Source: Gambelia wislizenii (taxonomy: Eukaryota; Chordata; Lepidosauria; Squamata; Crotaphytidae). From it: 64,000 bases of DNA. A program made the position numbers and the translations under genes. The notes under the pieces were generated by a model, which did not search any database, was not told where the DNA came from, and saw only the letters and a program-made list of their open reading frames with translations. The DNA lies in contig JAUMIR010000003.1 in assembly GCA_030847615.1 (NCBI GenBank), positions 32,858,501-32,922,500 on the forward strand, written 5' to 3'. Every line of letters begins with the position of its first letter. The first letter of the stretch is position 1. Positions 1 to 10,662 of the stretch are shown here, piece by piece.

Positions 1-365
1 GGACAACCGACAACAGCAGTTAATCCATAACTGACAAATTTAGAGCTGGTATTAATTTGTGCTGCTGTAAAGCAACAATACAGCATTTTTAAAAGCTTGA
101 GATTAAAAAAAAATATTTAAAATACTTTACTTTACGTTTTTGCAGAAAGAAGTCAACGTGTCAATAGACTTTCCTCTATGGTCAAGTTTCCCTTGATACC
201 TGAGGAGATGACAACAAAAGTCAAACTAGCAGAATGAAGAAAAACAGTCAAAACTGCACAGAAGGAGCCGAAAGAGGGATATGTTGCCAGTCCTAAGTGG
301 GTACATCTGCACTACATATTGATATTGGCTTTATAGCAATCTAACATCTCCCAAAGATAGACAGC
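1..365. other. AT-rich intergenic sequence, nothing recognised
   Basis: No credible ORF, terminal repeat or known repeat signature is visible. The sequence is moderately AT-rich with short A-runs and runs up to the first SINE. Confidence 0.5.
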
Positions 366-369
366 TAAA

Positions 370-586
370 GTGTTGTAAGATCTGATTATGGTCTGACTTG
401 GACTAGGACTCTGGGAGACCAGGGTCTGAATCTCTGCTTTGCCATGGAAACCTACTGAGTGACCTTGGGCAAGTCACTCAGACTCAGATGAAGGCAATGG
501 CAAATTTCTTCTGAGTAATCTTGTCAAGAAAATGGATAGGGTTGCAATAAGTCAGAGTTTACTTGAAGGCACACAACGACAACAAA
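370..586 (+). mobile_element. tRNA-derived SINE, (ACA)-tailed family, decayed
   Basis: A weak pol III B box (GGGTCTGAATCTC, about 420-432) is followed by the body shared by other copies in the window: 'gaccttgggcaagtcac', then 'cttgaaggcacacaacgacaacaa'. The same order is seen at 16424-16676 and 48063-48300 and, inverted, at 20825-21045 and 31323-31562. The tRNA-like head is more degraded than in the 16424 copy, so this is an older insertion. Confidence 0.75.
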
Positions 587-1352
587 AGATAGCATCTTAC
601 AGAGAATTCTGGAAGTAGCATGTCCATGAGGATCTTCTGCTAGCAAATCCTAGCCTACCATTCCCAAAGCTTCCTGGAGAGAGAGGAATTACTGTTAAGT
701 ATATGCTGCGTTTATGAGATTGTTGTCTGTAATGAGTCGGGGAAATGTACATTCCTAGCATCTGGTAAGGATTTCTCAGAAATCCCTCCAATCTCAGATT
801 GTAACCATTTCCCCACTCTGACCCATTGCTTTCTGCCTATTCAGGGGATTTCACAACTGCTTCAGATGGGACAAATGTGTTGGGAGCTTGCCAGAAGTTA
901 GGGTATTTATTGTTGAGGTCCTTGTTTTAAAAAAAAAAAATCTGTTGAGATGACATTTCTCTTCTCCTGGACATTTTTCTGGCAATTCCTAGAACCAGCT
1001 GCAACAGTTTATTCCCACCCTTCTTTTGTTTTGTTTTTTATGCTGAGGAATATTGGAACAAAGAAGAATCCTTCACTCCTCCTCCTTTCTATCTTTCTTT
1101 AATTGCTACAGTGCTTCAGTGGCACTTTTGCACTAACACTATAACCTGAAAAGAAAAATAAAAAAATTAAGAGAGAAGAAAATTTGCCCTTCAAATCGCA
1201 GGACCACCTAAGGAAACAACAACCTGTTTTTGTTTTTTAAAAAAGCTTTTGGAATAGCCTTAATGCAGATCCAAGAAATCACCACAAACAGCCCTGCAAA
1301 ATAATGGAATACATGAATGTGGAGGTGACAAATGACAAAATCCAAGAGGCTG
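587..1352. other. Intergenic sequence, no feature recognised
   Basis: Only poly-A and poly-T runs and short meaningless ORFs are visible. Confidence 0.4.
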
Positions 1353-1939
1353 TGGTCCTGTCTATACTGTCAAAATAATACGAACAAATGCAAAAGATTG
1401 GCGATCTGTTCAAACAGCCGTTCGCACAAGTAAGTGTCATTTGGAAGGGGGGCAGCAAAAAGCCACCACAAAGTCCATGTGCGCCACACCCAGGGCTTTG
1501 TATGGATTTTCTGAAAAGCTCTATACAACTTCTGAATGTGCAACCATTTGAACACTCACGTTCACACAGATATGAACAGGCAGTGCAATCTGATTGGCTG
1601 GACGAGTACAGGGGAGAGCCAACCAAAGAGGGAAAGTAGATACGGCTGCCATGTTGGATTTTCGGCTTAGTGAGGGGCTGGTAAGTTGATCAAACAGTGA
1701 TTTTATACTCTTTTAAATTTTTTCTTTATTTGTAAATACGAAGGGTTGCTTGTGCGCACCCTGGGAAACTGTTTTTTTTTTTTTTTTTAAATCACGAGTA
1801 AATCACTCTCAGTGGCCATCTGGCTAGGGGGTCATGCAGAGTTTAGGGAGGTCTTTTGGCTGTGTAGACAAGTGACAGCATTGCGAACGCCTGCCTTTTC
1901 GAACATGCTCGTATTTTTCCACCTCATATAGACAAGACC
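1353..1939. mobile_element. MITE with GGTC(C/T)TGTCTATA terminal inverted repeats
   Basis: The left end reads GGTCCTGTCTATACTG and the right end CATATAGACAAGACC, an inverted pair. The interior shares blocks with 43142-43737, 28468-29118 and 18970-19960: a 'caatctgattggctgg' block, 'gccatgttggattttcggcttagtgag', and 'atcactcagtggccatctggctaggg'. No coding capacity is seen. Neat flanking target duplications are not evident. The superfamily is uncertain; a hAT-like origin is possible. Confidence 0.65.
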
Positions 1940-2022
1940 TGCATCATGAGAACACATGCTTCTTTGAACCAATCTGGAAAACCCCTCAGAAACTGCAGAA
2001 AGGAGAAGTGTCATGTAATAAA

Positions 2023-2535
2023 GAGGTGGGCAACTGTGGATTTCAAGATATTCACAACCAACAATTCCCTCGCCAGCATTAGTCAGCACTGCCAATGATG
2101 AGGCATAATGGGAAGCACAGTACAACAACACCTGGAGGGCCACAATGGCATACACCTGGTGTAATGGATGTAGAAAGGAGGCTGCAATACATACAGAATG
2201 TTCAGCATGTGGAGATCTGAGGTAGAACAAAACTCCTATGCTAGAAGCAGTTTGAAGAAGACACTTCGGTGTAGCCATGGAATCTCTGGAGATCAAGCCT
2301 CCAGCTAGCAAGTTTATTCCCATTAGGAAAAAAATTAGACTAAATTTTAAATCATGCCTATACAAATATATTTTCCAGTATCTATACAGAGTGCCCTGGT
2401 CTTCTATTTTCTGTAGCCCAATGGTTCTCAATCTGTGATCATCCAGATGTTTTTGACTTCAGTTCCCAGAATCCCTTGCCACTGGCCACGTTAGCTGGCA
2501 TTTCTGGGAGCTAATATCCAAAACACCAAGAGGAT
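2023..2535. mobile_element. Degraded palindromic MITE remnants
   Basis: At 2023-2150 the sequence reads 'gggcaactgtgg...ccagcattagtc...aatgggaagcacagtacaacaacacctggagggccaca'. This matches the layout of the reptilian palindromic repeat built around 'ccagatgttgttggactacaactccca'. A second remnant at 2435-2530 has 'ggttctcaatctgtgatcatccagatg' followed by an inverted partner. The 199-codon minus-strand ORF across this region is a chance reading of the repeat. Confidence 0.45.
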
Positions 2536-2539
2536 GTAC

Positions 2540-2887
2540 ATTTTGAGAATTGCAGCCAATCAGGAGATCACTGGAACAAAACACAGTAAGCAACATGATT
2601 TCTATAAATATGTAAAGGGGGAACAGGGGTGCTGACACCCTCTCCTGGTGCCATCTTCTCTCCCAAACCTCACCTGTTGGCCATGCTCCTAGCAGCCTCA
2701 TGTTAGTGTGGAAGGTTACATGACTAATATAACAGATGTGGTAGGCCCCCATTAACACAGCACCACACTGGTGTCAATTAGGCATGTACAGTGAGCAAAA
2801 TCCTGCTCCACCCTCACAGGTTCACTGAACTTTGGGAGTGGAGGTGCTTGTTTGAATAGCCCTCCAAACTGGATCCACTAGGATGTA
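2540..2887. other. Intergenic sequence, nothing recognised
   Basis: No ORF with homology, no repeat ends and no clear regulatory motif. Confidence 0.4.
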
Positions 2888-3116
2888 CAGTTGTCCCTTC
2901 GTATCCACGGATTTGGTATCCACGGATTTAAGTATTCATGGCTTGAAAATATTTTTTTAAAAATAATAATCCAAAAATCAAACCTTGATTTTGCCATCTT
3001 ATATAAGAGACACCATTTTGCTATGCCACTGCATATAATGGGACTTGAGTATTCAAGGATTTTGGTATCCATGGGGGTCCTGGAACCAAACCCCAGCAAA
3101 TATGAAGGGACAACTG
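2888..3116. mobile_element. Tigger-type (pogo/TcMar) MITE, 229 bp
   Basis: The terminal inverted repeats are CAGTTGTCCCTTCGTATCC on the left and the complement of GGGACAACTG on the right. The element is flanked by TA on both sides (2886-2887 and 3117-3118), the target preference of the Tc1/mariner superfamily. The interior 'gccatcttatataagagacaccattttgctatgcca' is shared with copies at 27740, 52928 and (inverted) 53465. No transposase is present. Confidence 0.85.
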
Positions 3117-3224
3117 TAATTTGAAGGGACATTTCTCCCCGTTCTGTGGAAGGGAGAGCACACCTACCCTGCCTCTTCTGCTTTCTGCACAGATTAAGAC
3201 AAAAATGGAAAATATATTCATTTA

Positions 3225-3490
3225 GTTAGTTAAATTAATACCCCATCTTTCCTCCAATGAGCTGGAGGCTCTCTTCCCCAGTTTATCCTCATAACAAACC
3301 TGTGGGGTAGGTTAGCTAAGAGTGTGTGTGAGAGAAAGATGGGCCTAATGTCACCCAGTAAATTTCATGGCTCAACAGGGACCTAAATGTGGATCTCTCA
3401 GGTCCTGGCCCAAGATTCTAGCTGCTATCTATGGTATACACACTTTTTTTTAATTATTGTCATCATCATCATCATCTTTATTTGTATCCC
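3225..3490 (-). mobile_element. Decayed SINE/LINE tail sequence, minus strand
   Basis: Read on the minus strand the region carries a SINE-like body: complement of 'ctgtggggtaggttagctaagag...gcctaatgtcacccagtaa...ggctcaacagggacctaaatgtgg'. Nearby is a (CAT)n run (3460-3477) followed by 'tttatttgtatcccgc', the complement of a typical '...gcgggatacaaataaa' tail. Family assignment is tentative. Confidence 0.5.
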
Positions 3491-3559
3491 GCTCCCCTCC
3501 CCCCAAAATGGTAGCATATAGATTAAAACACATACAGCTGAAACATACACCGTACATAA

Positions 3560-4605
3560 CATTTTAAAAAATTACACTGTTAGTAACATTAAAAATAATT
3601 TAAAACAAAAATGGACTGTTTTGATACTGAATGTTATATGTCAAGGGAAGAGGGGAGGGATAGCTAGGGAAGAGATGAGGGTTGGAATTATGTGTTGTAT
3701 TTTGTATTGTATGTAATGTCTATTAATTGTCCTTTTTGTCATGTTTGTATAGATGTATGGATATGTGTGAAATTTTAATAAAAATAACTTTAAAATAATT
3801 TAAAACAAACACTTAAAAATGAAAAAGCTTTTTAAAAACAGTACAACTTAAAGCAGTGCAGTGTCCTGTTAAATTAAATATGTCAAGGGAATGAGGTAGA
3901 GATAGCTAGGAAAGCGAGGGAAGGGATGAGTGTTGGAATTACTGTATGTGTTGTATTTTGTGCTGTATGTAGTGTCAGTATTAATTGTCCTTTTGTCATG
4001 TTTTTATAGAGGTATGGATGTGTGTGAAATTTTAATAAAAATAACTTTAAAAATAATTTAAAACAAACATTTAAAAATGAAAAAGCTTTTTAAAAACAGT
4101 ACAATTTAAAGCTGTACAGCACCCTATTAAATTAAATATGTCAAGGGTAGTGATAGCTAGGGAAGGGATGAGGGTTCGAATTATGTGCTGTATTTTGTGT
4201 TGTATGTAATGTTAGTATTAATTGTCCTTTTGTCATGCTTGTATAGAGGCATGGATGTGTGTAAATTAAAAAAATAACTTTAAAGAATAATTTAAAACAA
4301 ACACTTACGGTAAAAATGAAAATCTTTTTTAAAAACAGTATAATTTAAAGCTGTACAGCATCCTATTAAATTAAATATGTCAAGGGAAGTGGGGAGGGAT
4401 AGTTAGGGAAGGGATGAGGGTTGGAATTATGTGTTGTATTTTGTGTTGTATGTAATGTCAGTATTAATTGTCCTTTTGACATGTTTGTATAGAGGTATGG
4501 ATGCGTGTAAATTAAAAAAATAACTTTTAAGAATAATTTAAAACAAACACTTTAAAATGAAAATCTGTTTAACAACATTATAATTTAAAGCTGTACAGCA
4601 CCCTA
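3560..4605 (+). repeat. Tandem array, four ~242 bp units resembling a retrotransposon 3-prime UTR
   Basis: The marker 'tatgtcaaggg' recurs at about 3637, 3879, 4137 and 4376 (spacing 242, 258 and 239 bp). Each unit continues through 'gggatgagggttggaattatgtgttgtattttg', 'attgtccttttgtcatg' and 'gtgtgaaattttaataaaaataact'. The AATAAA near the end of each unit and the AT-rich character suggest a LINE 3-prime UTR that was amplified in tandem. There is no protein-coding content. Confidence 0.75.
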
Positions 4606-4914
4606 CTACCCCAGGCCTCCTTCCCTTGTTCACAAAGCCTCCCTCAAATGGCCCTGAGAGTTCACAGAAAACTCTTGCCAAAGAGGTTGCTGTGAGTCCC
4701 CATAGCAACCAGGCCCTAGTCAGGTCTTACCCCTGTGCCACCAGCTTTCTCCTCCTCCTCCTGCAAGCTTGGGAGACCAAGCTGTGGGCTTCAAGAGTGC
4801 TTTCCAGGCTCCAGTGCCAAGCCTTTCTGAGCACTTAGTCAGCTGATCCCCAAGAGTCAATCCCAGTTCCTTTGGCCTTATAAAGCCCAAGCCTCAGGAA
4901 TTTAAGGGGTTAGG

Positions 4915-7110
4915 AATTTTTTATTGGAATAAGACCATTCTACTGAAAAATACACCCGACCGCAAAAGGCCATAACAATAACACAAAAATAATATTGTTT
5001 TCCTCTTTTCTTACTAATACAAAAATAAAACTATCTATCCAACATTAATACATTTTTCCTCTTAATCTAAACACACTATAATCACATTATATTTACACAA
5101 TACAATTATACTTATTTGGAAAAGAAAATAATAATAATAAAAGATTAATTAAAAGATTAATTTAAAAAAATAATACAAAATTATACAAAAATACAATAAT
5201 AATAATAAAATATTTATTTATTTAAAATATCCTTTTAAGTTATTGTTGGGGTTGTCTCACTAAACCACGGCCAAAACTTTTTCCAACAATGGTTTGGCAA
5301 TTTCTCTTTTTCACTCAGAGCTAAATTTTCAATTACGTTCTTCACATAATAAGCAGTGCCTTTTACATCCTACAGATTTTGACTTTTGAGCTCCCTTTGT
5401 CTTTGGAAAAATAACCCTAACATCACATAGAGGTTGACCAGGCACACCGTGGACCAGGGCACTTTCCAAAAACTCTCAGCCATGGAACCAGGCTCCTTCC
5501 TCTTCCTCTTTTGGCCCACTGACTTTCTGGGTCCCCTGACACCCTCTGGAGGTTCAGTCCCTGAAAGTATTGTCTCCCAAGCCTGTTGTGCCAAATCTGG
5601 CCAATCCAGGACCCGGGCCACCTCCTCCCATGTTTCCCAGGCACTCAGGCAGTCCTGGACAAAATGTCTGATCGTCTCCTTTTGTGCCATGCCACTCAAA
5701 ATCTCAGCCTTTTTACATTTCAGACGAGGACAAGTCTGTTCATCCTCTGCGGTCCACGGTCTCCTTCCCCTCCTTCCTTTTAGGTAGTCTGACAAATCTG
5801 GTTTGGCCTGACGTTTTTGCAAACATGGGTTAACATAAATCTCCTCCACTATTTTTCTGTACAAACCTCTCTTGATGCTCTGACCTGGCCTGTCTTCCCC
5901 CTTCAACTCCTCAGCATGGATTCTATATTTCTTTAGGTAAAAAACAAAGTCTCTCAAAAAATCTGGTGCTTTCAATTTTTCAGGCAAAGAAAACCTAAAA
6001 CTTAATGACCCTTCCTCCCACCAAGTCTTTCCCCATCTAGTCCCCATCCAGCACTCACAAAACAAAACTAGCCAAGCCTGAGGTTGAATCTGACCCTTTT
6101 GCAACAGAGAGACTTTCCCAAAATTTTGGGCAGAAAAGATGGTGATGAACTTAGGTCCCAGGGCTGGGAAGTCCAGGCCCCCTTGTTCTACCTGCCCATA
6201 AGCCACTGCTCTTGCCAGGGGGAACATGGCCATTTCCCAAAGGAACTTGACGAGAACCTGATCGGCTTCTTTAATCACTGAATCTGGAGGTGGGAAAACA
6301 GCCGCCAAGTTGGCTGTCACCGGAAGCTGGTAGGTATTTACAAAAGCAGCTCTCCGGTAAATGGTCAGCTTCCATCTCTGCCAGAGGGCCACCCTTTCCT
6401 TCACTTTTTCCAACCAGCAATACCAATTTTCTTTCCATCCCTCGGGAGCCACTGCAAAATTCAGCCCCAGGATCTTCACCCTATCCATCTTTGCCTCTTG
6501 CTCTGCTTGCCACCCTTCCTTTCCTTCAACTATGTCCTTTAGAGGAATAGCTGCCATCTTGTCCTCTGCAGCAAAAATCCTGATCAAAAAACTCTTTTCC
6601 ATGTTAAGTTGAGCACCAGAAACGTGACCATAGGCCTCAAAAGCATCTTTAATCTTTCTAACTTCCACCTTATCCTTAACCAAGAAGGACATATCATCAG
6701 CATGGGCAACAAATTTAACAGATTCACACCGAACCTACCACGAACTGTCCAACGGACGTGGGATTCGGATCCCCGAGATGCTCTTGTCTAAGCTAATCTT
6801 ACACAGGATAGCATCCAAAGCAATAACATACAACAGAGGGCTCAGTGGACAACCTTGCCTCACCCCAGAATTTAACTTAATCCTCTTTCCTCTATGACCA
6901 TTGACTTGCAAACCACCTCTGCATCCCTATAAAACAATTTTACTAAAGCAATAAATCTCTCTGGCGCTCCTTTCCACTTGAGGGCTTCCCATAGGAATGT
7001 ATGATCTACATTGTCAAAAGCTTTCATCTGGTTGACCTGTAGGATTTGACCAGTCCAAGCTCCCTCCTTGCTGAGTTGGAACACTTCCCGAAACAAACAA
7101 AGGGAGACCT
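4915..7110 (-). mobile_element. 5-prime-truncated L1/Tx1-like non-LTR retrotransposon
   Basis: The minus strand contains the C-terminal half of a reverse transcriptase (see 5370-7096), then an AT-rich 3-prime UTR (4915-5370) ending near 'taagaccattctactaaaaa...ggaataaaa' when read on the minus strand. The same 3-prime end occurs at 45467-45968 (+) and in pieces at 53114-53775 (-), so the element family has at least three copies here. The 5-prime end, including any endonuclease and ORF1, is missing. Confidence 0.8.
5370..7096 (-). pseudogene. Broken reverse transcriptase of an L1/Tx1-like LINE
   Basis: This is a retrotransposon polymerase remnant, not a host gene. From the N-terminal side (7096 downward) it shows the finger/palm motif KAFDNVDHTFLW (about 7035-7000), then SGVRQGCPLSPLLY (about 6873-6832) in a shifted frame, then the catalytic motif HADDMSFLV (about 6700-6675). 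The last open frame is 440 codons (6692-5370), opening with FEAYGHVSGAQLNMEKS, the usual block after the catalytic aspartates. The early part is broken by a frameshift near 6880 and an in-frame stop near 6740, so it cannot make an active enzyme. In the family this enzyme copies element RNA into DNA at a nicked genomic target. The long 440-codon frame suggests fairly recent insertion. A Cys/His block (ECW..., then TCPRLKCKK near 5715) may be part of the C-terminal domain. Clade placement (Tx1 versus other L1-group) is inference. Confidence 0.8.
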
Positions 7111-7258
7111 CTCTTATTAGGTCTTTATTTATTAAGGCCTCCGTTATAAATAACCAAAAAATAACAGAAGTGTATTGGCCATACCGATTGAAATAATTAT
7201 TTTCCTACTAAAAATCTAACTTAAAGTCTAACTTAACTGAAATCTAGCTTACAGTCTA

Positions 7259-7611
7259 CAGTTGCCCCTCCACATTCACGAACTTAGCATTCGCGATTTT
7301 GATTATTCGCGGTTTTGGGGGGGGGCCCGGCCCTCCCAAAACCGCAACAAGGGGCCTCCTGGAGGCCCCGTGAAGGCCCAGGGTGGGAGGGGGGAGGGAC
7401 GGGGAGGCATCCACGGGGCCTCGGGAGGGTCTCCGGAGGCCCCATGAAGGCCTTGGAAGGGAGTGGGAAGTCCGGGGAAAACGACTATGGGGCCTCCGGA
7501 GGCCCCATGGTCGCTTTGGTGGGGGAGGGGGAGGGCAGTCATTATTTGCGGAATTTTCACATTCGCAGGCGTCTGGGGAACCTAACCCCCGCGATTGTGA
7601 AGGGACGACTG
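7259..7611. mobile_element. Tigger-type MITE with GC-rich interior, 353 bp
   Basis: Left end CAGTTGCCCCTCCACATTC, right end complement of the same (GGGACGACTG), followed by TA. Subterminal 'gattttgattattcgcggtttt' and 'tgcggaattttcacattcgcagg' match the elements at 35251 and 38119. The interior (7315-7540) is G-rich with repeated 'ggcctccggaggccccatg' palindromes. It lacks coding capacity; the ORFs in both directions are low-complexity Gly/Pro/Arg readings. Confidence 0.8.
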
Positions 7612-7619
7612 TAATTTAT

Positions 7620-8276
7620 TAAAACTTTCTTTTTTAACACACTCTTTCTCAACACAGCTCTGGTGGCCTCAGGCCTTGGCTTCATCCCTCAGTCTGAGCA
7701 ATTTGATTTAGGTCTGAGAATTCCCCTTTGCATTTCACCTTCGCTCTTGACTTCTGCCAGCTATGGGCTATGCACCTGCTTCTAACCAGTAGTGCCTCTT
7801 GGGTTTACTGTTCTAGAACTGGTAGGGCCGGTTTAAGGCACCTGTTAGCATTTGTGGGGGGGCCGTTTTGGGGGGGCGCCTTGCAGAGTCTCCCCCTGAC
7901 TCCCTCCTCATGCTGTGGGTCATGCATGGAGGGGGGGAAAGGGAAGGAAGGAGGGAAAGAATTAGAGCAAAAGAAAAAAAGATGGAGCTGGTGAAAAGCT
8001 TCTGGCTCCTTTTGCATGCTCACTCACAGCCTTGCTTAGCTGGCCAGTCTTCCTGCTCCTTTCCCTCCTTGCTTCTTTTTCTCTCCTTTCCTTCCCTCAG
8101 GTAAGGTGCCTCAGCCCAGGCAGCTCTCCTGGCTGCTGAGGGATTTCTTCAGTGCTTGGCTAGCATTCAAATGGCTCCTCTTCAAAACTTAAAGTAGACA
8201 GTGCAACAGAGGTAACAAGGACAGCAACAGCATCTGAATCTTGTGGAGGGGAGGGATTTTTGTTATTAATCTAAAA
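7620..8276. other. Intergenic sequence with a partial hAT-type end and a short duplicated block
   Basis: 'gggccggtttaagg' at about 7827 matches the end of the CAGGGCCGGTTTAA elements at 10435 and 20350, but no matching right end was found. The block 8145-8276 ('tgcttggctagcat...agtagacagtgcaac...cagcatctgaatctt') is repeated in diverged form at 8720-8850, on the far side of the hAT element at 8277-8651. ORFs here are low-complexity. Confidence 0.45.
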
Positions 8277-8651
8277 CAATGGCTCTTAACCTTTTCTTTA
8301 CCAGCCCCCCCTTTAAATATCTTTTGTTGCCATTGACCCCCAAACTTTAACACAAGATTTAAAACCCCAATAACAACATCATCAACAACAATAATAATAC
8401 AATCACACCATCTCTTAGCTCTTCCCTCAGAGGCACTGGAGGGGGAGGGAAGATTTTTCTGCTGCTGCTTCCTGCAAATTTGTGGCTGGAGCAGATTGAA
8501 TGGCAATGTGCAGACCAAGCCAGCCAGCCTCTGCCTTGACTGCTCCACTGCAGGGAGGAGGTGAGCAAAACAGCCTTCAAGCCTTTGCAGACCCTCTGGG
8601 AGAACATTGCAGACCCCTTGGGGTCCCCGGACCACAGGTTAAGAACCACTG
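8277..8651. mobile_element. Non-autonomous hAT element, CAGTGGTTCTTAACC family
   Basis: The left end is CAATGGCTCTTAACCTTTTC and the right end complements it (GGTTAAGAACCACTG). These are the terminal repeats of a widespread non-autonomous hAT group. The interior ('ggctggagcagattgaatggcaatgtgcagaccaagccagcc') is shared with copies at 21170, 55428 and 61648. The flanking 8 bp are not an obvious duplication. Confidence 0.8.
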
Positions 8652-8892
8652 CAATTAACCCAAAGTGACACTACTTGGGACATGCCACATCATCCCACCA
8701 TACCTCACTGATTTCCTAATGCTTGGATAGCATCAGAATCACATCAAAAACTTCAGTCAGTAACACAAAGTAGACAGTGAAACCAAAATAACAATAGCAG
8801 CAGCATCTGAATCTTGCAGCAGGGGGGTGTTTATTAATCTAAAAATAATGTTTCCTGTTAGGGATTCCCCCCCCACTAAAAAAAAGAAAAAA

Positions 8893-10062
8893 GAATCATA
8901 GAATCATAGAGTTGGAAGAGACCTCAAGGGCCATCCAGTCCAACCCCCTGCAATGCAGGAATACACAATTAAATCATTCCCAACAGATGGCCATCCAGCC
9001 TCAGTTTAAAAACCTCCAAAGAAGGAGACTCCACCACATTCCCACCAGTGTGTTCCACTGCCAAACAGCTCTTGCTGTCAGAAAGTTCTTCCTAATGTTT
9101 AGGTGGAATCAGTTTTCCTGTAGTTTGAGTCCATTGCTACATGTCCTAGTCTCTGGAGCAGCAGAGAACAAGCTTGCCCCATCCTCAGTATGACATCCCT
9201 TCAAATACTTAAACATGGCTATCATGTCCCCTCTCAACCTTCTCTTCTCCAGACTAAACATGCCCAGCTCCCTAACCCACTCCTCATAGGTCATGGCTTC
9301 CAGACCTCCCACCATCCTGGTCGCCCTCCTCTGGACACGTTCCAGCTTGTCAATATCCTCTTGAATTGTGGTGCCCAGAACTGGACACAGTATTCCAGGT
9401 GATGTCTGACCAAAGCAGAATACAGTGGCACTATTACTTCCCTTGAGCTAGACGCTATACTTCTATTGATGCAGCCCAAAATCACATTGGCCTTTTTAGC
9501 TGCCGCATCACACTGCTGACTCATGTTCAGCTTGTGGTCCACCAAGACTCCTAGATCCTTTTTTGCATGTGCTGCCCTCAAACCATGTGTCACCCATCCT
9601 ATATTTGTGCATTTCATTTTTAGTTCCCAAATGTAGTATCCTACATTTCTCCCTGTTGAAATTCATTTTGTTAATATTGACCCAGCTTTCTAATCTGTTG
9701 AGGTCATTTTGGATTCTGACCCTGTCCTCTGGGGTATTAGATAATCCTCCTAATTTGGTGTCATCTGCAAACTTGATAAGCATACCCTCTATTCCCTCAT
9801 CCAAGTCATTGATAAAGATCTTGAATAGCACTGGGCCCAGGACAGAAACCTGTGGCACCCCACTGGTCACTTCTCTCCAGGATGAAGAGGAGCCATTGGT
9901 TAATACCCTTTGGGTCTGGTCAGTCAACCAATTACAAATCCACCTAACAGTTGCATTTTCTAGCCCACAGATTACTACAGTAACTGTTTTGCAAGAATAT
10001 CATGGGGGACCTTGTCAAAAGCCTTACTGAAATCAAGATGCACTACATCCACTGCGTTCCCT
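8893..10062 (-). mobile_element. CR1 LINE 3-prime portion, minus strand
   Basis: On the minus strand the element ends in the CR1-specific octamer repeat ATTCTATG (two copies, 8893-8910), preceded by 'ggttggactggatggcccttgaggtctcttccaac'-like sequence. Upstream lie the C-terminal and reverse-transcriptase coding parts. It is 5-prime truncated near 10062. Confidence 0.9.
9109..10030 (-). pseudogene. CR1 reverse transcriptase remnant
   Basis: Read on the minus strand from 10030: AFDKVPHDILAKQ (about 10025-9987), [20 protein letters not shown] (about 9865-9806), FADDTKLGG (about 9775-9749) with the catalytic YADD-like FADD, then [17 protein letters not shown], and in a shifted frame [17 protein letters not shown] followed by [16 protein letters not shown]. 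At least two frameshifts and stops separate the segments, so it is non-functional. Its order matches the palm, thumb and C-terminal parts of CR1 ORF2. Confidence 0.88.
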
Positions 10063-10434
10063 TCAGATAGTGCCCCCACCAGATAGTGCCCCCTGTTCTT
10101 TGGCTGAAGTTCCCCGCACCCACAATCAGGAAGCTTATTTTTTTAAAAAAAAAAAACTGGTGCGTTTTTTTCTGCCAACATCTGAAAATCTAATGCTGGA
10201 AGGAGTAATACATTTAATGTACTCTCAACATACAGGTGACTGACACACATACACAGAGACCAGCGGGAAGCTGGGTTTTCTCTCCCTCAGTTTCCATGCT
10301 TCCTTAAGTGTGCTGCACCTGTTGAATTTCCACATTGTCTTCTGGCTGCTAGCTGCAGATGCATAGCAGCAGCCCTCTTGTTTCAGAACTGTCCCACAGA
10401 ATTTGCAACTATGAAGAAACTAAGAATGTGTGTG

Positions 10435-10662
10435 CAGGGCCAGTTTAAGGGCCCCACAGCACCTGCAGCCGCAGGGGGCTCCATCAATGTGGGGGGACCC
10501 CGTCATAACCCTCCTCCTGCAAAAACATTATTAGTAATAATCTGAATATCCTGTACTGTGAATAGGTTAGGTTAGGTTCAGTTACATTGACCTGAGATAA
10601 ACATTTGGGGCCCCTAAAATAAAGTGTTACAGGGGCCCCCCAAATTCCTTAAACCCGCCCTG
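10435..10662. mobile_element. Non-autonomous hAT-like element, CAGGGCCGGTTTAA family, 228 bp
   Basis: CAGGGCCAGTTTAAGGG on the left and the imperfect complement CCTTAAACCCGCCCTG on the right. The interior 'ataaccctcctcctgcaaaaacattattagtaataatctgaatatcctgtactgtgaataggttagg' recurs at 22605-22720 and 45335-45460. The copy at 20350-22721 has an 8 bp TSD, which supports the hAT assignment. Confidence 0.78.

Noticed and set aside
1832..2431. 199-codon minus-strand ORF as a membrane protein
   Set aside because: Overlaps decayed MITE sequence; hydrophobic look comes from composition; no recognised domain or start context.
5370..6692. 440-codon ORF as a host gene
   Set aside because: It is the C-terminal part of a LINE reverse transcriptase (follows a HADD catalytic motif) and its 3-prime end recurs elsewhere in the window.
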